NCBI GenBank assembly: GCA_964506325.1
Contig: CAZDLO010000100.1
Coordinates: 1-13,270, forward strand
From: CAINVV01 sp964506325
GTDB lineage: Bacteria > Bacteroidota > Bacteroidia > Bacteroidales > Prolixibacteraceae
DNA: 13,270 nt
Direction: 5' to 3'
The notes below the pieces were generated by a model. It worked only from the letters and a program-made list of their open reading frames with translations. It was not told where the DNA came from and ran no database searches. Shown here in pieces: positions 8,153 through 13,245 of this stretch (its first letter is position 1; every line of letters starts with the position of its first letter). The position numbers and the translations under genes were made by a program.

Positions 8153-8350
8153 ATGAAAAAGAACATGGGTACGATTGACAAGGTTATCAGGCTGATAGTT
8201 GCGGCGGTTATTGCCGTTCTATATTTTACCGGCACCGTAACCGGAACCCCTGGCATTGTCTTGTTGGTTTTGGCGGCTGTCTTTGTTCTGGTGAGCCTTA
8301 TCGGATTTTGTCCGCTCTATCTGCCTCTGGGAATTAAGACCCGGAAGTAA
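8153..8350 (+). CDS. DUF2892-like (YgaP transmembrane-type) small membrane protein
   Basis: A 65-residue protein matching the DUF2892 pattern: MGTIDKVIRLIVAAV at the start, two membrane helices (about 11-27 and 33-52), and the family end GFCPLYLPLGIKT with the conserved C53. The same domain forms the membrane anchor of YgaP, where it is fused to a rhodanese; here a rhodanese-like protein is encoded separately 1 kb away on the other strand. That pairing supports a shared role in sulfane sulfur or thiol handling at the inner membrane. It is the last gene of the plus operon and is followed by a strong hairpin. Confidence 0.86.
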   Translation: MKKNMGTIDKVIRLIVAAVIAVLYFTGTVTGTPGIVLLVLAAVFVLVSLIGFCPLYLPLGIKTRK

Positions 8351-8412
8351 AGTTCTGAATGGCAGGTGGTACAGAGGGGAGATTCTGACCTGTCATCATT
8401 GATCATAAAGAG

Positions 8413-8458
8413 AATGGCCACCATTTCCAGGTAATTTAAACCTGGGATGGTGGCCATT
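8413..8458. terminator. Bidirectional hairpin terminator between convergent genes
   Basis: An inverted repeat with a 12-bp outer stem (AATGGCCACCAT with ATGGTGGCCATT) and a 6-bp inner stem (CCAGGT with ACCTGG), with a 2-versus-1-base internal mismatch between them and a 7-base loop. It is followed on plus by TCTTTTATT and lies midway between the end of the plus operon and the end of the Trx-TrxR gene, so it can serve both. Confidence 0.85.
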
Positions 8459-8475
8459 TCTTTTATTAAGAGGTC

Positions 8476-9744
8476 TTAATCCAATGCCTTTGCAATCGAG
8501 ATGGCAGCGATGGTGCCGTCGGCTACTGCAGTAGTTATCTGCCTGTATTTTTTGCTGATAACGTCGCCCACTGCATATACATCCGGAATGGAGGTCCTCA
8601 TCTCATCGTCGGTTTTGATGTACCCCCACTGATCCAGTTCGATTTTTTCGGAGAACAGTCCCAGGTTTGGTTTCATCCCGATGAAAATAAAGACACCATC
8701 AGCGGTCAGGGTTTTTATCTCTTTGGTCTGCAGGTCTTCCACCTCGGCAATCATCTGATCTCCTGTCTTTGTGAATGAACGGGGTTCATGTAAAAAGAGA
8801 GGGTGTATTTTGGGATTGGCCAGTAACTTTCCCTGTGCCGTTTTGTTGGCGGTAAAGGCGGCAAACTGGTGAATGATCGTTACTTTGGATGCAAACTTTG
8901 AAATGAAGTCGCTCTCTTCAACAGCAGAATTGCCTCCGCCTATTACGATCACTTCCTTGTCTACAAAGTATTTGGCATCGCAGGTAGCACAGTAGGAAAT
9001 TCCTTTTCCTTTCAGCTCCCTTTCACCTTTTGCCCCGGTAAGGTTTGGCGTGGTGCCCGTAGCAATGATAATTTTTTTGGCACGCAGCGTCTCGAATTCA
9101 TCAATGGTAACTTCGCGTTTTACCAGGTCAACCTTTGTCACATCGACTGCCACTTTGAAGACTGTACCGCAAAGTTTGGTCTGCTCCGACATGTTGTGTG
9201 ACAACATATAACCTGCCTGTGGATCAATGAATCCGGGATAGTTCGACACCTCGTGTGTGGTGGAAACATGTCCGCCCGGCAGGGAAATGTCGACCAGGAC
9301 AGTGTTGATCTTGGCCTGGCAAAGGTACAATCCCGCAGTAAGTCCACCCGGGCCGCCACCAAGGATGATGACATCATAATCAGAAACCGACGGTTTGATC
9401 TTTGCTTTTATCACCTCGACTTTGTCTGCCGGCAACATTGAGCTGAGGTGATGGATAATCTCACTTTTTTTGATACCCCCGGCAAGTCGGTCAGCCACCT
9501 CCTTGCCATTGTCGAAGAACAGCAGGGTAGGGGATGACTTGACGCCCAACTGGTCGGCAAGCTCCCTGTTTTGCTGGCGGTAAATCTTCAGGAACTTAAT
9601 CTCATGGCCATACATTTCGGCGGCGGCATCAAACTTTGGCGCCACAGCCTCACAGGGCGGACATTCTGTTGAATAGAAGTCCAGTACTACTTTTCCCCCC
9701 TGTAATACCTCTTTTTCGAATTCAGAACTGTTTATTTCTCTCAT
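8476..9744 (-). CDS. Thioredoxin-thioredoxin reductase fusion with altered nucleotide-binding motif
   Basis: A 422-residue protein counted from the ATG at 9744; an in-frame TTG lies 18 bp upstream but ATG after an A-run is the better start. Residues 1-105 are a thioredoxin domain with STECPPC (C28, C31) and cis-proline P72. Residues 122-422 are a low-molecular-weight thioredoxin reductase: FAD site GGGPGG (129-134), redox CATC (C252, C255), second nucleotide site GGGNSA (269-274), and C-terminal VYAVGDV. Where most reductases have HRRxxxR to hold the NADPH phosphate, this one has HQFAAFT (292-298), so NADPH is doubtful; NADH or another electron donor is possible. There is no signal peptide, so it is cytoplasmic. 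The domain order is the reverse of the known mycobacterial reductase-thioredoxin fusion. It is the last gene after the radical SAM enzyme. Confidence 0.9.
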   Translation of the reverse strand: MREINSSEFEKEVLQGGKVVLDFYSTECPPCEAVAPKFDAAAEMYGHEIKFLKIYRQQNRELADQLGVKSSPTLLFFDNGKEVADRLAGGIKKSEIIHHLSSMLPADKVEVIKAKIKPSVSDYDVIILGGGPGGLTAGLYLCQAKINTVLVDISLPGGHVSTTHEVSNYPGFIDPQAGYMLSHNMSEQTKLCGTVFKVAVDVTKVDLVKREVTIDEFETLRAKKIIIATGTTPNLTGAKGERELKGKGISYCATCDAKYFVDKEVIVIGGGNSAVEESDFISKFASKVTIIHQFAAFTANKTAQGKLLANPKIHPLFLHEPRSFTKTGDQMIAEVEDLQTKEIKTLTADGVFIFIGMKPNLGLFSEKIELDQWGYIKTDDEMRTSIPDVYAVGDVISKKYRQITTAVADGTIAAISIAKALD

Positions 9745-9902
9745 TTTTTTGGTTTGAAGCAAACAGAAGCAGACAAACGCAGGCGGGAATAATCTGTTGC
9801 CTGTTGTTTACCTGGTTCTGTCCGGTTATGAAAATAATGTGTTTCTTCCGTAGCAAGGAACTGCCATGAAGATCAAATTACCCCTGGTTGGTAATGGAAA
9901 AA

Positions 9903-11240
9903 TCATGGTAATTTCAATTCTTCTGCAAAGTATGCCCTGAAGCCTATTTCAAGTAGCTCTTTTATTGGACGGCAGTCCGGTGACAGGACCGAGCCGTTCC
10001 TGTTTTTGGCCACCGAGCCACATCCTCCTCCGCATGCCAGCTGCACTGAACAGTTTTTGCAGGCTTCGATGGAGGTGACATCCCTGGAGGCCCACTGGTA
10101 TATCATCTGCTCATTTTTTGTCACTTCAGGATAGAATGTCCCGAGGGACTCTTCTTCCTTTCCGACTGTTGCAGTACAGGAGAATATCCGGCCGGTATAG
10201 TCGAAAGCCCACTCGGATTTGCAGGCCGGACATGCGTCAAAAAGAGGATCAGGCAACTCTCCGTTTTCTGCAAGATATTTGGCTACCGAATAGGAAGGCT
10301 TGTAAAATTCCAGGATATGAGGGTGTATTTCAGTCAGTTCGAATATTTTTTTGAAGAGCGAAAGCCGGGTGAACAATTGATCCGGTGTCGACTGGCAATG
10401 ATGCAGTTCATAGTTTCTGCCAATCTGCGTCTTGAACAGAGGATGGGAAGTCCACCCTTTTTCAATGGCAAAGGATGCCAGTTCAGGCAGGTTGTCAATG
10501 TTTTCCCTGTCAATCACCATGCGCAGGTTGACAGGGAATCCTGCCTCCAGTGCTGCATCAATTCCGCGAACGATAGGGTCGAACGTAGGGGAGCCTCCTT
10601 TCAGAAACCGGCGCTGATCGTGTATTTTTTTGGTCCCGTCCAGGGTGATCTGTATTTCCCGCACCTTCCCTTTAGAAAGCAGGTCGATGTAATTTTCAAG
10701 ATAATAGCCGTTGGTCACCACACAGATGTCGAGATCGGTTTCGCCGGCCCTTTCCACAAGCCTGGCAATCAGGCTTCGCTGATGGGGTGTATTCAGGAGC
10801 GGTTCTCCGCCAAAGATGGTCAGGTACTTGCGCCGGCCGGCAAACTCCTTTCTTATATATTCAAAAAAAGCATCTATCAGTTCGATGCTGGCACTCTGGT
10901 TTGGATTGGTATATTCATCCTGGTAACAATAGCTGCAGCTAAAATTGCAGCTGTAATTGGGAACAAAGAACAACTGTACTTCCTCATCGTCCCGCTGGTC
11001 TATAAAATCAAAATACCGGTTCCTGTACAATTTATTTTCATTGTCCGACTCAAGGAGATATCCTTTTTCAGTCAGCATTCCGGCCGTCTCCGCATCAGTG
11101 AACTGAGTTTCCCCTTCATTCATCAGAGCATTTGCCTCCTCTTCAGAGAGCAGGTCTGCATTACCGCTGAGAAGGTTGACGGAAAAATACCGGTCTGAAT
11201 CCAGTACCCTGGATACAATGTTGTGTTTCGATCTGATCAT
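9903..11240 (-). CDS. Radical SAM/SPASM peptide-maturase-like enzyme
   Basis: A 445-residue protein. Residues 1-75 resemble the N-terminal region of SPASM peptide maturases (YFSVNLLSGNADLLSEEEANAL). The radical SAM core follows: the cluster motif CNFSCSYC (C98, C102, C105) and GGEP (144-147) for SAM binding. The C-terminal SPASM domain has eight cysteines (C337, C340, C355, C394, C397, C403, C407, C423) in the canonical Cx9Gx4C ... Cx2Cx5Cx3C spacing, enough for two extra iron-sulfur clusters. Such enzymes form thioether, C-C or other cross-links in short peptides, or oxidise a sulfatase Cys/Ser. No sulfatase is in the window, and a 32-residue Cys-containing peptide is encoded just upstream across a hairpin, so peptide modification is the better reading. 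Which bond it makes cannot be told from sequence. Confidence 0.88.
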   Translation of the reverse strand: MIRSKHNIVSRVLDSDRYFSVNLLSGNADLLSEEEANALMNEGETQFTDAETAGMLTEKGYLLESDNENKLYRNRYFDFIDQRDDEEVQLFFVPNYSCNFSCSYCYQDEYTNPNQSASIELIDAFFEYIRKEFAGRRKYLTIFGGEPLLNTPHQRSLIARLVERAGETDLDICVVTNGYYLENYIDLLSKGKVREIQITLDGTKKIHDQRRFLKGGSPTFDPIVRGIDAALEAGFPVNLRMVIDRENIDNLPELASFAIEKGWTSHPLFKTQIGRNYELHHCQSTPDQLFTRLSLFKKIFELTEIHPHILEFYKPSYSVAKYLAENGELPDPLFDACPACKSEWAFDYTGRIFSCTATVGKEEESLGTFYPEVTKNEQMIYQWASRDVTSIEACKNCSVQLACGGGCGSVAKNRNGSVLSPDCRPIKELLEIGFRAYFAEELKLP

Positions 11241-11255
11241 TGATTATTTTTTAGA

Positions 11256-11295
11256 GAATAAGACTGCCGGAGAAAAATCTCCGGACAGCTTATTC
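11256..11295 (-). promoter_or_regulatory. Strong intergenic hairpin between small peptide and radical SAM gene
   Basis: On the minus strand the two arms pair over 17 bp (7 + 3 + 7) with two single-base bulges and a 4-base loop: GAATAAG, CTG and CCGGAGA against TCTCCGG, CAG and CTTATTC. It starts 8 bp after the peptide stop and ends 15 bp before the radical SAM start, so it fills the gap. The bases after it are A-rich, not T-rich, so it is probably not a plain terminator. A processing or stabilising hairpin that sets more peptide than enzyme is a good guess. Confidence 0.7.
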
Positions 11296-11303
11296 AAATT
11301 GAT

Positions 11304-11402
11304 TTAGTCGTGGCATCCCACAACCGACCTGGAAGTTTTCGCACAGCACTGTGCTACCACAGCGGTATTCTTAACTTCCTGCTTTTTAACTAAACTTTTC
11401 AT
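11304..11402 (-). CDS. 32-residue Cys-containing peptide, candidate RiPP precursor
   Basis: A 33-codon frame (ATG at 11402, TAA at 11304-11306). It starts MKSLVKKQEVKNTAVV and continues to a C-terminal part with AQCCAKTSRS and ends VVGCHD. The first half is Lys/Val-rich and charged like a leader; the second half has C19, C20 and C30, with Thr/Ser between them, like a modified core. There is no Gly-Gly cleavage site and no peptidase or exporter beside it. It is encoded directly before a radical SAM/SPASM enzyme, with a strong hairpin between, and behind an A-rich leader (ATTTG-type word at 11411-11425 on plus) like that of the rhodanese-like gene. I do not recognise the family. It may be a peptide substrate; a metalloid-binding role through the CC pair is speculation. 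Confidence 0.62.
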   Translation of the reverse strand: MKSLVKKQEVKNTAVVAQCCAKTSRSVVGCHD

Positions 11403-11452
11403 GTGAAATGATTTGTTTTTAATTGTCACATGGAATTCGCACCTGGTTGTTC

Positions 11453-11575
11453 TCATCTCAGCAGATGATGGCAATTCATGCTCATTTCATGGGAAAATTG
11501 GTTAAAAAAGATGATCTCCATGAAGCTTCCCGGGAACCCGCAGTTTGGAGCTGACTCTTCACTGCGAATTTTCAT
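11453..11575 (-). CDS. Possible 40-residue small ORF
   Basis: A frame of 41 codons from ATG at 11575 to TGA at 11453-11455, between the methyltransferase and the 32-residue peptide, on the same strand. The product starts MKIRSEESAPNCGFPGSF and ends SHEMSMNCHHLLR, with C12 and C35, a hydrophobic centre (EIIFF) and a His-rich end. The bases before the start contain GGATAAATGGG, a weak Shine-Dalgarno-like stretch. Third positions are fairly GC-rich, as in neighbouring genes. I do not recognise it, and a chance frame of this length is possible. If real, it would be a second small peptide next to the radical SAM enzyme. Confidence 0.35.
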   Translation of the reverse strand: MKIRSEESAPNCGFPGSFMEIIFFNQFSHEMSMNCHHLLR

Positions 11576-11663
11576 CCCATTTATCCAATGAAAATCAAAT
11601 GTTTAAAAAATAGAAACTATTTATTTGCTTATAAAAGCCATTTTCAGGCAGGGAAATACCGGT

Positions 11664-12314
11664 CTAATTACAGCAACTTGATTTTGCCTTCGGTTTTTCC
11701 CCTGCAATTGTGAAACTGCAAACTTCGACCTTTCCTTTTGGGTAAGGTTTTGATTCCTCCAGAATTGTTATGAACCGGAATCCGGCTTTTTCCAATGTCC
11801 CGAGGTATTCATTGCGTGTCACGGATCCTGCCCAGCATTCAGCCACGGCCACCGGATCGTTCCTGTACTCTTCCGGGATTGGGGAAGTGGCATAAATGTC
11901 ACTCACCACAAATCTTCCTCCGTTTTTGAGTATCCTGTAAATTTCATCCCAGACAGCTGTTTTGTCGGAGGCGTGGTTGATGGTGCAGTTGGAGACCACC
12001 AGGTTGGCAGTATGATCCGGCAAATCAATCTTTTCCAGGTCGCTGCGTTTAAATTCAACGTTGTCAACGCCGAATTTGCGGGCATTGTCCCTTGCAGTGG
12101 CCAACATGCCTTCCGAAATATCAATGCCATAGGAAAAACCTTCAGGACCTGCCTCTTCTGCCATCCGGAGCACATCGGTGCCGCGTCCGCTGCCCAGGTC
12201 AACACAAACTTCGCCCGGTTGAACTTTTGAATAATTGACAGCTCCGCCGCATGAAAGGCAGCACTCTGTTTTTGCCAGTTGACTATACCTGAGGTTTATG
12301 CTTGTGTAATCCAT
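11664..12314 (-). CDS. ArsM-like SAM-dependent methyltransferase
   Basis: A 216-residue protein counted from the ATG at 12314; an in-frame TTG 12 bp earlier is a less likely start. It is a class I methyltransferase: VCVDLGSGRGTD (37-47) binds SAM, GIDIS follows, then SNCTIN (C110) and VAECWAGS (C160). These two cysteines are 50 residues apart, the same as the As(III)-binding C174 and C224 of algal ArsM (from memory). An N-terminal ECCLSC (C18, C19, C22) can stand for the third ArsM cysteine. ArsM methylates arsenite using thiol-bound arsenic. Extra here is a C-terminal tail SSCCN with another vicinal pair. No arsR, arsB or arsC is in the window, so arsenite as substrate is likely but not certain; selenite, another thiophile, or the nearby peptide are alternatives. 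It heads the operon behind the tandem operators. Confidence 0.8.
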   Translation of the reverse strand: MDYTSINLRYSQLAKTECCLSCGGAVNYSKVQPGEVCVDLGSGRGTDVLRMAEEAGPEGFSYGIDISEGMLATARDNARKFGVDNVEFKRSDLEKIDLPDHTANLVVSNCTINHASDKTAVWDEIYRILKNGGRFVVSDIYATSPIPEEYRNDPVAVAECWAGSVTRNEYLGTLEKAGFRFITILEESKPYPKGKVEVCSFTIAGEKPKAKSSCCN

Positions 12315-12360
12315 CCTGTTGATCAATCACTTTAAAATTAAATAAAATCAGTTACTAATT

Positions 12361-12379
12361 TCGTCTATAATTGAGACGA
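12361..12379. promoter_or_regulatory. Inverted repeat at the methyltransferase transcription start
   Basis: The 19-bp sequence TCGTCTATAATTGAGACGA has 6-bp arms and a 7-base spacer. It begins 5 bp downstream of the -7 box at 12385-12392, that is, at the predicted transcript 5' end. It could be a repressor operator or a 5' hairpin that protects the mRNA. No copy is seen at the other promoter. Confidence 0.4.
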
Positions 12380-12384
12380 TGCCA

Positions 12385-12392
12385 CAAAAGTA
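12385..12392 (-). promoter_or_regulatory. -7 box (TACTTTTG) of the methyltransferase operon
   Basis: On the minus strand TACTTTTG matches TAnnTTTG exactly, about 70 bp upstream of the ATG at 12314. The nearer operator ends 13 bp upstream of it, almost the same as the 14 bp at the plus thiol-operon promoter. A -33 TTTG is missing here as well. Confidence 0.6.
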
Positions 12393-12405
12393 AAAAAAAT
12401 ATTTT

Positions 12406-12424
12406 TAAATCGTATTAATATCAC
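12406..12424 (-). promoter_or_regulatory. Putative operator, proximal copy (GTGATA-N7-GATTTA)
   Basis: On minus: GTGATATTAATACGATTTA. It differs from the copy at 7240-7258 at two central positions only. It is the promoter-proximal member of a tandem pair. Confidence 0.6.
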
Positions 12425-12425
12425 T

Positions 12426-12444
12426 CAAATCTTTTTATTATCAC
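12426..12444 (-). promoter_or_regulatory. Putative operator, distal copy (GTGATA-N7-GATTTG)
   Basis: On minus: GTGATAATAAAAAGATTTG, with one change in the last base of the pattern. Its start is 20 bp from that of the proximal copy, the same pitch as at 7240/7260. Its outer end abuts a TAnnTTTG box on the plus strand at 12445. Confidence 0.5.
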
Positions 12445-12452
12445 TATTTTTG
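12445..12452 (+). promoter_or_regulatory. Possible -7 box (TATTTTTG) for the zinc-ribbon gene
   Basis: TATTTTTG matches TAnnTTTG and lies about 100 bp before the start at 12554. The sequence is T-rich, so a chance match is quite possible. If real, the tandem operators would cover its -33 region as well. Confidence 0.25.
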
Positions 12453-12553
12453 TCGGATAATATTTGGGTATAAGCCATTGTGAAATCATTATTCTGTGAT
12501 TACCAAAGCAGTGGAACCCGTTTTTTTCGAAAAATGATCCAGGGATAATTTGA

Positions 12554-13018
12554 ATGAAGAATTTCTTTGCTGACGACCTGACTCCCGAAGTGCTTTCTGA
12601 ACTTTTTAACAGTGATGAAAAGTGCCTCGAATTTATTGCTTCGCTGAAGTGGGGAGAGGGATTTGAATGCAGAAAATGCGGCAATGACAATTTCTGCTCC
12701 GGGAAAACACCTTATTCCAGGAGATGCACCAAATGCAAAAGCGAAGAATCAGTCACAGCAGGCACCATTTTTCACAATTGCAAATTTCCGGTCAGCAAAG
12801 CCTTTTACATAGCGTTCAATGTCTGCAAGGGGAATGAGCAAATCTCGACGTACGAATATGCAAGGAGATTATCGCTCCGGCAGATGACCTGCTGGAATTT
12901 TAAGTCCAAAATCAGTAAATCGCTGGATGCCCTTCACAATCTGTCGGAGTCTGAAAAGAAAGATATCCGGAAGCTGTTTGATAATTCGGTAACAGACAGG
13001 GAGATAAAAAAGAGATAA
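12554..13018 (+). CDS. Stand-alone IS1595-type zinc-ribbon protein without DDE domain
   Basis: A 154-residue protein that matches the N-terminal part of IS1595-family transposases: a helical start (LSELFNSDEKCLEFIASLKW), a zinc ribbon FECRKCGN ... RRCTKCKS (C39, C42, C58, C61), the family words SVTAGTIF and FPVSKAFYIAF, then a helix-turn-helix-like part (STYEYARRLSLRQMTCWNFKSKI). The DDE nuclease domain, which would roughly double the length, is absent, and the next bases are repeats, not a decayed remainder that I can see. It is therefore either a truncated transposase or a free-standing DNA-binding protein of the kind found in Bacteroidota. The last codons (GAG ATA AAA AAG AGA TAA) lie in a repeat unit that recurs 128 bp later. 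It is divergent from the methyltransferase operon, so it could be its regulator, but that is speculation. Confidence 0.75.
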   Translation: MKNFFADDLTPEVLSELFNSDEKCLEFIASLKWGEGFECRKCGNDNFCSGKTPYSRRCTKCKSEESVTAGTIFHNCKFPVSKAFYIAFNVCKGNEQISTYEYARRLSLRQMTCWNFKSKISKSLDALHNLSESEKKDIRKLFDNSVTDREIKKR

Positions 13019-13078
13019 GAGATAAGACATGAGACATGAGCTGGAGTTATGAATTATGAGTTATGAGTGGGGGCGGGA
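13001..13078 (+). repeat. Purine-rich direct repeat, copy 1
   Basis: The unit runs from GAGATAAAAAAGAGATAAG through GACATGAGCTGGAGTTATGA to GAGTGGGGGCGGGA. It overlaps the last six codons of the zinc-ribbon gene and supplies its stop. Internally it is built of short words such as GAGATAA and GAGTTATGA. Confidence 0.8.
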
Positions 13079-13091
13079 GTTGTTCGTTTTC

Positions 13092-13121
13092 CTCTGTGTA
13101 ACCAAAAGAACTGTCACAGAG
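13092..13121. repeat. Short inverted repeat between the direct repeats
   Basis: CTCTGTG and CACAGAG are 7-bp arms around a 16-base spacer. No T-run follows, so it is a poor terminator. Confidence 0.4.
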
Positions 13122-13128
13122 ACACACG

Positions 13129-13207
13129 GAGATAAAAAGAGAGATAAGAGATAAGAGATGAGACATGAGCTGGAGTTATGAGTTAGGAGTTAGGAGTGGG
13201 GGCGGGA
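13129..13207 (+). repeat. Purine-rich direct repeat, copy 2
   Basis: A second copy of the unit at 13001-13078, 128 bp further on and close to identical, with small differences such as GAGTTAGGAGTTAGG in place of GAATTATGAGTTATG. No gene is seen from 13019 to the right edge. Confidence 0.8.
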
Positions 13208-13213
13208 ATGCGG

Positions 13214-13245
13214 AAATATGCAAATATGCAAATGTGCAAATACGG
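13214..13245 (+). repeat. 8-bp tandem repeat (AAATATGC), about four units
   Basis: AAATATGC twice, then AAATGTGC and AAATACGG, head to tail. It may vary in length by slippage. No function is visible. Confidence 0.7.

Noticed and set aside
10317..11198. Long open frame on the plus strand (about 290 codons) opposite the radical SAM gene
   Set aside because: It is antisense to a gene with all radical SAM and SPASM motifs, and its product shows no recognisable domain.
11400..11432. Inverted repeat CATGTGA ... TCACATG around the start of the 32-residue peptide
   Set aside because: Arms of 7 bp with a 19-base AT-rich spacer; too weak to call an operator or a hairpin.
11522..11536. Overlapping palindromes GAAGCTTC and TTCCCGGGAA, looking like a cloning-site joint
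   Set aside because: They lie within the possible 40-residue frame and the flanking sequence is continuous with the locus, so chance is the simpler explanation.
8130..12337. Shared word ATCAATCACTT before the DUF2892-like gene and in the methyltransferase leader
   Set aside because: Only 11 bp, AT-rich, in opposite orientation to the genes, and without the tandem layout of the real operator candidates.
13001..13245. CRISPR array in the repeat region at the right end
   Set aside because: Only two long near-identical units with internal low complexity, no regular unique spacers and no cas genes.
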